From: Volvariella volvacea V23
Taxonomy: Eukaryota; Basidiomycota; Agaricomycetes; Agaricales; Pluteaceae
Direction: 5' to 3'
Length of the DNA stretch: 64,000 nt
Assembly: GCA_000349905.1 (NCBI GenBank)
Contig: KB722739.1
Location: 1,734,809 to 1,798,808, forward strand
Position 1 is the first letter of the stretch, and each line of letters begins with the position of its first letter. Below, piece after piece: positions 12,987 through 23,242 of this stretch. The notes beneath the pieces were generated by a model. That model ran no database searches and was not told the DNA's origin. It saw nothing but the letters and a program-made list of their open reading frames with translations. The translations under genes were made by a program, and so were the position numbers.

Positions 12987-14313
12987 ATGGACAGCGATGT
13001 AGATATGGATATAGGGGTTACTTCGACCAGCAATAAGGGGAAAGGAAAGGCAGTGGAAAACGAAGAACCTCCCTATGAAGACGACAACCTGCCCTGGTGA
13101 GTAGCATATTATCCTCGCATGAGTGCCACTCATCGATTCAAAAGGGTTGAGAAGTATCGACCAGTAACACTTGACGATGTCGTCTCGCACAAAGACATCA
13201 CCAGCACAAGCAAGTCCAATCTTATGTCTTCTTCGATTCTCAACTTACCAATTATTCTAGTTGATAGGTTCATCGAAAAGAATCGACTCCCTCACCTCCT
13301 GTTCTATGGACCACCCGGCACCGGCAAAACCTCTACCATTCTTGCAGTAGCACGTCGAATCTACGGAGCCAACTATCGCAAACAAATCCTCGAACTCAAT
13401 GCATCCGATGACCGTGGTATCGACGTTGTCCGAGAGCAAATCAAACAGTTCGCCGAAACCCGTACTTTGTTCTCCAAAGGATACAAGCTTATTATATTGG
13501 ATGAAGCCGACATGATGACGATACACGCGCAAGCTGCTTTGAGGCGTGTAATAGAGCAGTACACGAAGAATGTTCGGTTCTGCATAATTTGTAATTATGT
13601 CAACAAAATTACGCCAGCAATTCAAAGCCGATGTACAAGGTTTAGATTTTCACCCTTGCCCCAGGCAGAGGTGGAGAAGAGGCTTAATATGGTTGTAGAG
13701 GGAGAGAAGTGAGCCGGTTTATTCGGTCCATGCGATAGTCTTCGCTAACCGCGAATAGGGTAAACTTGACTGAGGATGGAAAGCAAGCGTTGTTAAAGCT
13801 CTCAAAAGGTGACATGCGACGAGCACTGAACGTGCTACAAGCGTGCCATGCAGCATACGATGTAACCGGTGAAGCAGAAATCTACAACTGCACCGGCAAT
13901 CCACATCCCTCTGACATTGAAAACATCGTAACGTCAATGATGAATGATGACTTTACCACCGCATACCAGAGTGGGTCATTGCAATAACTTTAGTAATTGA
14001 ATACGCTAACTTGAGGTCTCGACTTCTCAGAAATCTCCACAATGAAGACAGAGCGTGGACTTGCACTACAAGACCTGCTCAGTGGCGCATATGAATTCAT
14101 GGAGACAATCGAGATGAAACCAAATGCCAGAATGTACCTACTAGACAATCTCGCCCAAATAGAGTACGTCGAATCTTTTCCCACCTGATCCCCCTGAGAT
14201 ACTCACCCGTCTGCAGACATCGACTAGCTGCTGGCGGGAATGAGAAGATCCAACTTTCAGCGTTGCTGGGTACATTCAAAAACTCTGTAGAGCTTTCTGC
14301 CAGAGCATCATAA
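12987..14313 (+). CDS. RFC3: Replication factor C small subunit Rfc3
   Basis: This AAA+ subunit belongs to the pentameric clamp loader that places PCNA on primer-template junctions. Six exons (12987-13096, 13145-13209, 13261-13708, 13759-13970, 14031-14163, 14217-14313) encode about 354 aa. Motifs in order: EKYRPVTLDDVVSHKDI, Walker A GPPGTGKTS, LELNASDDRGIDVVR, Walker B LIILDEAD, and the SRC box with arginine finger (QSRCTRFRF). The C-terminal collar follows (SKGDMRRALNVLQACHAAYD, ERGLALQDLLSGAYEF). The second intron (13210-13260, 51 nt) starts with GC rather than GT. Removing it gives the conserved HKDITSTIDRFI, while reading through would add 17 unconserved residues. The remaining introns are GT-AG. 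Confidence 0.96.
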
Positions 14314-14588
14314 CGTGTCGCTACCTCGCCATTACTGTTATCCACATCTTACTCGCTTTGGTACCTTGAAACTTTGACATATTTATGCATCCAATAGTTT
14401 CACAGGACGGGTGCTCTGCGCTTTCAATGTCTTGTATATCTATATAATCCAAACGTGTTCTAAATTTCCAGCTACATCCACAAACCCGATATCCAACGAA
14501 TTAAAGCGACACCTACACAAGCATCAATCCCTTTAAAAGACACCAGTTAAAATGGTCAATTTTCATCACAACGCCCAAGCCCTCGACC

Positions 14589-17500
14589 TCAAGCATGAGT
14601 GTGATGATGAGTCGGCCTCTTCTTCAACTCCATAACCGCACATCCAAACCCGTCATCCTGTGATGGAATCCTACACTTGCCAACAAACGGATTCGCTCCC
14701 TCTTCGCTGCCATTGGCCAACGTCTGGGTTTGACTATTGTCGCGATAAATTTCAGGTGAAACGGTGACATGGTTAATGCCGTATTCCGCGAAACAGTGTT
14801 GAAGGTATTGTTCGGTTGTTTCCCATTGCTCGATGGTGGTTCCTTCGGGTACGCAGACGTGGAGAGAGGCGAGGATCACCCTGGTGAATAATAGAGTCAG
14901 CACGGGAGGATGAACTGGAATGAGGGTACTCACGCTTGAGAGAGGTGCCAAACGTGGAGGTCATGGACGGACAAAACGTCAGGGAGCTACATAGTTGAAA
15001 ACATGTTAGCATTCGCCTAAATCAGGCATCGAAGGCCAAAGCGGAAAATATGAGCGCCAAATATCCAGTGCACAGGCTGGGTAGCACGAATGAGCACGAG
15101 TGTGACACCAGCCCCTCGTGCCCTATCTCCCACCAGCAGCATGTAGACCCACGTCGCGCAAAGAACATATAAACAGACACGGCTCCGCTCTCAATGGACC
15201 TAAGCGACCAACCCTGGTCTCCCCTTCCTATGACCCATCGTCCCTTTTCCCTTTCCAGCTCAGCTTTCCCCCGTTCCTCCCCACGCTCTAGTCAATTCAG
15301 CAATTGCAGCCCAATGCAATACAAATGCAAAGGAATACGACGATCAAATATGCAGGCAAGGATGAAGGAGATGCAATTACTCCCATCCTGAGTGATCGCA
15401 TCATTTCTCCGTTCTACACAACCCCATCCCGAGACAGCAATCCTTCCTTTCCCTGCATTGTATCTCCCTACATTCAATCTCCCTACTCACTGCCCAACCC
15501 TGGTACGATTGATAACTATCTCGACAGGGTCGGGAACGAGATGTGGAGTAAAGGCTGAGCAAGGATCTCGGGGTAATGCGAGATGTCATGGGATATGTGG
15601 GAGGAAGGAGACCGACGCGCGGAATGATGAAAGTAAGGGATGGATGGAGGTGGGATGTGAGTCGTGAAGGAGCTGAGAGATGCAGAATACGGGAATATGA
15701 AAGGACAGGGTTTGTACAGTACGGACCGCACTTCTGGAGAGATGAGGCCATGGAGGGGCGACTTAATTCTGAGCGTTGCTACCTCAGACGAGGTTGAATC
15801 AGGCATTGAGGGCCAACAATGCAAGCCGAACAGGCGATCGGAGAGAACAATAACGAGAAAGAAACGAAATTGGAATTGAATACTTACGGAACTTATATCG
15901 CGCTTGATATTTTCGAGATCCAAGTGGACAGGTGAAGCCTCCAGGAGAATGCGACCTGATTTACGAGCTAAAATTGCAGGTAGGAACGGTAGGTAGATAG
16001 GCCAAAGTCAACACATATCACACTCAAACAAGAAATGGAACATACTCATTGGAATAGCACTCGCAAAGATAATCAAACTGATAGCCAATGAAACAGCTGG
16101 GTCAGCATAGAACCGGCTGGGGGAATCGAGCTTCCATAGGATTAGTGCTGCGACGATAACACCGACGTCTTTATCATAAAAGTTAGGTTCACGACGCAGC
16201 AGGGGTAAACTGGGGTACGCACTGTTGACAGCATCGCCAAAGATGTGGACGAGCACACCAACCACACCCAGGTTGCGCCCAGAATACTGCGCGGGTGGAG
16301 ACAACACATGGTTGTGGGATGCATGCTGGAGTGCCAGAGAACAGTGGAGTGAGAACGGGAAGTGAGCGACTGCAAATGGAAGGGACTTACGACGCTGTCG
16401 GGAGGGACGACTGCAGGAGTATTATCAACTGCAGGCGTATTGTTGCCGTGACTGTGGCCATGGCCGTGCCCATGGTCTGTGAACAAGCAATCATCCACGA
16501 CAGATATTGCAGTGTGTTAGCGGGAAGAGCAATAAGTGGAAATACAAGACCCTGACGTACCGTGGAGCGCAATAATACTAAGTGCATTAAGCCCCAACCC
16601 GATGGCACCGACGATCAAGACGAGTATCGGATCATGAACTTCCTCCAAGTTGATAAACCGTTCAATTGATTGGAGCAATATGGACAGCGCCAAGGCGAGT
16701 AGAAACACTCCATTGAAGAAGGCACCTGATGATATTCGTGTTCATTTGTGGCATAGCAAAAGCACCGCGTGCAGGCAAGAAACGGAAGGCAAAATAGAGT
16801 CAGCACCGGCTCTTTTCGGTGAATCGGAATCAAATAGAAAGGTTATAGAACCGATCAAGGGTTTCTGAATAAGATAAGGTGCTGTGCAGGGTGCTCAAGC
16901 CCTGGAACGGCTCGTTTTTTTCTCTTGAGCAAGGAACAGGGGGGCACGGAAGGAACATGTGGCGGAAGGATGAAATCATGGCAAAGGGCAGGTTTACACA
17001 CCGACTAGCTCAGCACGATGGAATGCGTAAGTGTAATTTGAGGTCTGATCAATGACAGTATCAGCATCATTCGCAGAGGACTGGCGATAGCAGGGATACT
17101 TGCATTTGAACCCTTTTCTTGAAGCTAGATAGCCGTTATCATTGATTTATAGGGCAAGCCGAAGGGAAGGGAGATCAATGAGCTATAAGCACCGGAGGCT
17201 GTAAATGCCCTTGAGCACTTACCCAGGCAGCAATAAAAGCAATAATGCTAAAGAAGCACAGGTTCGTGGGTGAGGGACAAGAGTTAGAAGCACTGCTCCT
17301 GAAGCAGACAAGAAGGCGTACTAGGCGACGATATCCTGTGTAATGGTGTTCTGAGCGCTCGGGTCTTATGTGTGATGACAAGATAGCTTACATTGAGGTA
17401 GTGGAACTGATCGACAGTAGTGTAACACACAAGAGGTGATTTACGTGAGCAAGCTGATGTGCTAGGGGGAGCAGACGAAGCAGGGGAACTCACAGAATCA

Positions 17501-17790
17501 GCAATCAGCGCCAGACTTTTTGTGCGGAATGCGACTGGAGCATAAGCGGGTGAGTAGATTATTTACGCAAGGGGATGTCCAAAGAAGGGCACGGCAAACA
17601 GGGGGGAATAGGGCAGGCGCGGGACAACAGGAATCGGTTGTGACAGCTATCCCGTGAATTCAAGCAGTCTGACATCGCAACTTGACCTGCCCTGGGCGAG
17701 ATATGCTATAGAATACTCACTGAAGATTTCGATGAAGAAGAATGAAAGGCTGATAGCCACAACGATGCCAATGCGAACGCTGTTCCTCAT
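14589..17790 (-). CDS. CDF-family zinc (cation) transporter, 14 exons
   Basis: A cation diffusion facilitator of 376 aa that moves Zn2+ (possibly Co2+) into a vacuolar or secretory compartment by proton exchange. Exons (minus): 17721-17790, 17494-17534, 17392-17406, 17322-17335, 17223-17247, 17104-17124, 17002-17044, 16561-16725, 16391-16476, 16223-16325, 16046-16168, 15888-15967, 14934-14986, 14589-14880. TM1 is IGIVVAISLSFFFIEIF. The metal site is LIADSFHYLND (H-x-x-x-D). Then come TYAFHRAELVG, NGVFLLALALSILLQSIERF, a His-rich loop DHGHGHGHSHGN, the second site HIFGDAVNN, and the cytosolic domain (HDLHVWHLSQ, ILASLHVCVPEG). Four consecutive exons are 15, 14, 25 and 21 nt. One intron appears to be GC-AG, and the intron before exon 13 is 901 nt. 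All phases agree. Confidence 0.9.
14987..15887 (-). other. Oversized 901-nt intron of the CDF transporter
   Basis: Most introns of this gene are 50-100 nt, but the one between exons 12 and 13 spans 901 nt. On the opposite strand it contains ATATAAA at 15167-15173 and a short frame from 15194, neither with recognisable content. It may hold a nested transcript, an inserted and degraded element, or nothing. The flanking exons join in the conserved order (RDISS then LPDVLSVHDLHVWHLSQ), so the boundaries are reliable. Confidence 0.6.
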
Positions 17791-18522
17791 GATGATGTAG
17801 ACTCGCGCCCAGAAGCTTTTCTCAAAGCAATAGAATCAACCGCTGGCAGCCAACGAGGACGGGGTTGACGGGGAGTGTCAAATAGGTTGGGCGGTGAGAA
17901 GATGGAAGAACAGAGATTTCCAGATGGGGAGAGAAGTGGCAGCAAGGTCCCAGATGGAAGAGCTCTTGCGTTGTAGGTGGCAGAAGCAAGCGGCGAGCTG
18001 AAGATGGCGGCTTTTGAGCAGAAGGAATACAGCTTATTTGTCCTCGACCCGACTCTGAAATGGACTAAGAGAACCTGGAAAGGCAAGAGTTTTTAATGAC
18101 TGACGGGACCCTGGGCATAATTGACTTGCCTGCACGAAAGGGTGGGAGGCTGGGGACACGTTTCGGTCAGGATCAAGGCATTGTCGGAGAATTTATATGA
18201 GCAGCAAGCCCTCAATCTACTGCTTTCGAGTCAAGGGACGTAGCGGAAATGGGAAGCGTATGTCAAGGCGCAGGTCTGTGGGAGAAAGACCGGCCTCGAC
18301 CCCATTATTCCCAGAGGCAGCTCTTGGGCTGGCGTCAGAAGACCAAAACCTCTGCTTCACGCCTGTTCTGCCCCTGGCCCGATGATGAATGGGCATGCTG
18401 TTGGTGCACAGAATGCTTGGACGACGACGACGACAAGCGGAACGACGCACGTGTCCGCAATCGCTCAACAGCCAAAATACGCAGCCTGATGCAGTGATCA
18501 TTACAGACCAATATATCATACT
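17791..18522. other. Region between CDF transporter and EMC5
   Basis: About 730 nt that should contain the CDF promoter (minus strand, next to 17790) and the 3' UTR of EMC5. The only frames are short, have no motifs, and are not supported as genes. Confidence 0.4.
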
Positions 18523-19086
18523 CTATACATCCCTCGAGCCACCGTAGATCACTCTTCCCCGAGTAACATAGCTTGCAAACCCCAGTCTCGAGTTCATGTC
18601 GTCAATCTTGCTGTTAGTCCACGTTTCTCTGTCAGTCAGAGTTCCTCCACCAAGCAACAGACGCACTGTTTCCGCATTTCGCTTGCCCAGGTAATCTCCT
18701 TCAGAGGCGGTGCATTCAGCGAAGCTCCAAGAATACCAAGAACCAGTGCAACGAGTGTTTCCGCCACAATCTGTTATCGAAGTGTCAGCGTTCATCCGCT
18801 TTTGTATGACAAAAGTGGTCAGACATCGGAAGGCAGTCGCCCTTCGGGTTTTTCAAGTGCTTTCAAATGTGATAGATCTGCCCGAGGGGTCAAATATGGT
18901 TAGCAACGCCGATACCGCAGCTCCGATTTGCAATACGGTGGGAAGAAGACCTACGTTCGTAGGTCGAGAACGCAGCTAACATATCATCCCAAGTCAGCGT
19001 TTGCGTGCCACGCCAATGGCAAGAGTTGTGCACAGACCATGGAAGATGATGACTGTCGCAAGACCGAGCAGGAGTTTGCCAGACAT
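18523..19086 (-). CDS. EMC5: ER membrane protein complex subunit 5
   Basis: EMC5 is a core subunit of the EMC insertase, which places tail-anchored and weakly hydrophobic multispanning proteins in the ER membrane. Five exons (19038-19086, 18955-18975, 18825-18877, 18667-18770, 18523-18610) encode 104 aa. TM1 is GKLLLGLATVIIFHAAF. Then come TYEHLSHLKALEKPEGRLPS, TM2 ETLVALVLGILGASL, the conserved LKEITWASEMRK, and the C-terminal DDMNSRLGFASYVTRGRVIY, which is typical of the fungal family. The second exon is only 21 nt. No single reading frame shows the gene; it appears only after splicing. It is head to head with the ZW10 gene, 122 bp between start codons. Confidence 0.9.
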
Positions 19087-19208
19087 GGTGGTGAGCCTAA
19101 GCCAAGCTGGAGACGCGTCGACGGGAATGACTGAGTGACGTGTGGGCACGTGTTCGAGATTCACCCCGTCATTGGCGCCGGGCTCTGTCTCCTCCACACT
19201 CATGGCCA
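19087..19208. promoter_or_regulatory. 122-bp bidirectional promoter of EMC5 and ZW10/DSL1
   Basis: Only 122 bp separate the start codons of the two divergent genes, so they must share promoter DNA or have overlapping leaders. Both proteins act at the ER membrane (insertion, and tethering of retrograde vesicles), so shared control would make sense, though this is inference from position. Confidence 0.55.
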
Positions 19209-22200
19209 ATGGCTTTTCCCATTCCCTCCCATTTACCACGAAGGGCCCATCCTCAGGACATATCCTCCCAAATACTCTCCAGAGTCGACGGTGCAACAAA
19301 TGCGTCCCTGAACGCCGACCTCGTTGCGACGTGGCTTCATGACCTTGACGAGCAGATTAATGCAACCAAAGTACGCCGACTTTTCAGTCGTTTCCCAGCG
19401 CATTTACGAGCATCTATGCACCCCGTAGAAACGACTTTACGAGCGTATCAAAAAGGACAAAGATACCTATGACGAGCAATTCACACTGGCGCAGTCTGTC
19501 CAAGTGCGGCTTCAGACCTTGACGGCCAATGTCGATACCCTCACCGACTCCATCTCAAATAACCAGGTGCGTTGGTTGTTTCGCATGTGTTGCATATGAA
19601 ATAGACCTATCGTTCTCGTCAAGACCGGCCTTGTTCCCGTGTTGCTCGCTGAGCTCGCAAAACACAACAAATTGGCTCAAGAGGCCCTCAACGCAAAAGT
19701 ACACTATTCAACCCTACAATACCTCCTACGCTGTCGCGACCAGCTCTCGAGCTTCACCAGTCTTTCGCATGCAGGAAAGCTGGCTGAGGGCATGGAAGCT
19801 GGAGAACGACTGAATGAGCTGTTAGCCAATGCTCCTTCACCACTTGGTCAGTCGCAAGTCATGCTGGAGCTCAGGGTGCGTTACCTCACAGGACTACTTT
19901 GCAACGTTTAGTTCATCCTTTTCATTAGCGGAACGCTCAAGTGACCAAGTCACGAGTGGAAGAGCTCCTAAGTGATGCTTATTCCCGCAGCGTTGTGATT
20001 GCACCGAAAGAACTCATCATCACACCCTCTGTGCAAGGTGCGTCTTTTTCCTAATACTCCTCAGAGTTCTAACATATAGTTCACTCTAGTTCGTGAATCC
20101 GACGCATACATAACCCTTCCATCCATTCTTTCCTCCCTCTCTCCGCAATCCCTCTCCAATCATTTGAATACACTCCGGCGAGACCTAACACGTCACTACA
20201 TCGACAACATATTCACCCAGCCATATTCCATTCTATCGTCCACTGTTGAGAACCAACAGTATAAGCTTTCATTAGTCCCTGCGCCACCTGGAACCGAGGA
20301 CCGCCCAACACCCATATCCAATTTAGCTACCATCCTCGATTTCCTGGACCTGCATCTATTCCCTCATTTGCCCACAAGCGGGACCCCAAGCACCCAAGTA
20401 GCGTTCAAGCGCTCGCTCTGCAAACCTATAACGTCCTCACTCCTATCCAATGTTTTGACGCCCTCCGTAGCTACGTCTTTCGCCCACCTCTCCTCCTTCC
20501 TCGAGCTATGTAAAAGGACTGTTGTATTCGAGGAAAAGTATGTTTTGGAGGTGTTGGGTAATGATATACATGACAGGCAGATCAAGGAATGGGCTGATGG
20601 TGCGGGAGGACATTACGAGAGGTTGAGGAGGAAAAACGTACTGGAGAAGATCAGAGAAGTTGTCGTCGCGCCGGGAAGTGATAAGGAAGGGGACGAGAAT
20701 GGTGTGTTTAGAGTTGAGGTCGAAGTATTACCTATGGACGACGATTATATGCCATTGAATGGGTCGATTAATGACCCTCAAGCAAACGGGCATGGGAATG
20801 GGAGTGCTCATGCGCCATACGAGCAAGAGAGAGTAAAAGGGAAGGATGCCTCACTTCCGGATCTTGGCTCAAGCACAGACTTGGGTTCAACCTCTAGTGC
20901 CGAAGAGGAAGCTTGGGGACTGGACGATGCGGGTGCCGATGATGCATGGGGGCTGGATGAAGACTCGCCAGAAGGGGGAGATGATGCAGTCACCGAAACG
21001 GAAGCCAAGACGGAAACCGATACACTAGTGGACACGGAGACAGAGGGCGGCACCGAGGTTGACGCTGCTAGCCACACCGCTGCAGACGGCTTGCCCGATA
21101 CAGGGGAAGACGGTGCTCAGGCAGACGTTGACGACGATCCTTGGAGTTTGGATGCCGACGCTGATGCGGGTGAGGAGGATAGTTCGGCTTGGGATGATCC
21201 CTGGTCAGATACCCCCGCCATCGCTGAACCCGAACCCGAACCAGAGCCAATACCGCCACCCCAGCCAGCGAAGGCTGCAACGAAGCTGGAGAAATTGGCT
21301 TCCAAATCAAAGGCTAAACAAGCCAACGGGGATTCGAATTCATTGTCCGTGCCGTCCCCTGTCAATGGTGGTGGGCATGGTTTGGGGTTAGGGCATTTGA
21401 ACGCTTCGGCATCCTCATCTACGACTTCTTTTATATCAGCTTCATCCAATTTCGCGACTTCCCCTTCAAGTTACAGAAGTGCTCCTTCGTCTGTCGCAGC
21501 GCCACCACTCCATGGGTCAACGGCAGGATTAGAGCACGGGCATAAGCAGCAGAAGAGTAAGGATGAGGCTGAACAGAAAGAGAGTTATGTCGTTTCAGCA
21601 CGCGCGAAGCAAATTATCCTGCTTGTAGAAGATGTTCTGAAAGAAGGCAAGCAGTTAAAGAGTTCTGGTATCCTCGATTACCTCTCGTCATCAGCACCAG
21701 GCACCATAATCTCGCAAACGGCACTATCGTGCTTGGACCTTTATCGAGCACTGTATCCCGTTAAATTCTCTAAAGAATTACAGGCGTCAGGTCAACCGTG
21801 GAGAGCTATGAGGTTCTCGAATGATTGTCTATGGTTGGGTGACGAGATCGAGAGGGTGTTGCGTGGAGTGGGTGAAGGAGATGCCGTCAAACAGAAATTG
21901 AAGGAAGAGAGGGAGCAGTTTAATGTGTTGGGTGAGAGCTGGTTTTACGACACCATTGTGAGTCGATGCTCTCTTGGTTTGGACTGTGCTGATTGGGGGG
22001 TGTTGTAGGAAAACCAAGGCCAGCGCGTCGTGGATGTGATTGTAAACGAGGCGCAAGGGTTCATTGATACTGCGAATCAAGATAGATTTGATCAATGCGA
22101 GGCTGCTATGAGCAAAGTTATGATATATATCAAGCAGGTTGCACCCAAGATCAAGGTGTGTCCATTATAAAGGACCTACTGGTCACAAATTCATCAATTC

Positions 22201-22813
22201 CCTTCCCCTATGCGTCTCTCTTGCCTTTACCTTGGCTCCATATATCCAAATTTACAACAGAACGTGGTCACGCAAAGCAAATACTTTATCGCCATAGGCA
22301 AGATCGTTGATTCCGTACTACTGCAAGTGTTGGATGATATGTTGGCATTGGAGGATATCACTGCTGAGGAATCTCATCAATTGGCGGAGTTGTGCAAGAT
22401 CTTGAATGCGTTGGAAGTTCTATTCATGGACGATTTGCAAGAGGTGCGTGTCTTGGAGCTCTCGTTTCACAATGACACTCAATATGTGCGCGCCTATTTG
22501 TCCTTTGGCGATGACAGGAATCTTTCGTGGTGTCGTATGTCCCGTCATGGTTGAAATACAACTACCTCTCCGAACTACTGGTGCGTTATACCTCATTCCC
22601 CTCTACTCTTTCTAACTAAACCACCTATTCCACTACGAACAGGAAGCAAATCTGGCCGACATAACCTACCTCTTCGAGCAAGGAGCCCTCATAGACTTCG
22701 AACTTGAAGAGCTTGTCAGGATCATTAAAGCACTGTTCCAGGATTCGCCAAGAAGAGCAGAGGCTATCAACAAGATTATGATGGGCCATCCTCAGGTTCC
22801 TTCGGACGATTAA
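19209..22813 (+). CDS. ZW10/Dsl1-type tethering protein with a Trp-acidic insert
   Basis: ZW10/Dsl1 is part of the ER tether that captures COPI vesicles; in animals ZW10 also acts at kinetochores. Nine exons (19209-19370, 19429-19566, 19624-19875, 19929-20037, 20090-21957, 22009-22155, 22261-22443, 22518-22580, 22643-22813) encode about 1030 aa. The N-terminal half is helical (ADLVATWLHDLDEQI, KVHYSTLQYLLRCRDQL, LELCKRTVVFEEKYVLEVLG). The C-terminal half has the conserved MRFSNDCLWLGDEIERVL, VPSWLKYNYLSELL and ADITYLFEQGALIDFELEEL. Residues about 480-690 are a disordered insert. Its first part is acidic with repeated Trp motifs (AWGLDD, AWGLDE, DPWSLD, AWDDPWSD), followed by Pro/Ser-rich sequence. 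The start at 19209 is the ATG nearest the conserved region; one earlier in-frame ATG (19140) exists. Confidence 0.9.
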
Positions 22814-23242
22814 GGTACTGAAACTGCAGTCCACTATCGTTTGTGGTTGGCTAGCTAGAGTCTTTTGCATACCGCACGATATGGATAGACTTTGCCGTTC
22901 TGGACAAGGAACAGGGTAGACCGCTCGATGGTAATTTATGCCTTCTGGCTAGCCATTCAGTAGTTTTTGCTTTCTGGATATTGGGTGACACTGTTATCTT
23001 TCGAATTTTTCTCGTAATGATAGCCCGTTCAGCGATGCTATACCCTTTGTACTGCGTTCTGTTGCTCTAGTCACAATCCTAGAGCAAGCGATCCAATAAA
23101 TCAATACGAAAGCAATAAAACAGTATAACAGGTATTCAAAGTAACAAAGCACCAATCACGAACCACCTTTCTTCTCTTGATACGATTTCAACCTATATCA
23201 TAGATATGAGTGCCAAAAAAATGACGCGCTGTGTCAAGGCCC
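22814..23242. other. Convergent 3' region between ZW10 and RED genes
   Basis: 429 nt between two converging stop codons. It is AT-rich near 23090-23140 (AATAAA-like CCAATAAATC at 23092) and should hold both 3' UTRs and polyadenylation signals. No gene is seen. Confidence 0.5.

Noticed and set aside
16142..16498. 118-codon minus-strand frame overlapping the zinc transporter
   Set aside because: It only partly matches. The CDF frame uses spliced exons at 16391-16476 and 16223-16325, and the read-through frame between them lacks conserved sequence.
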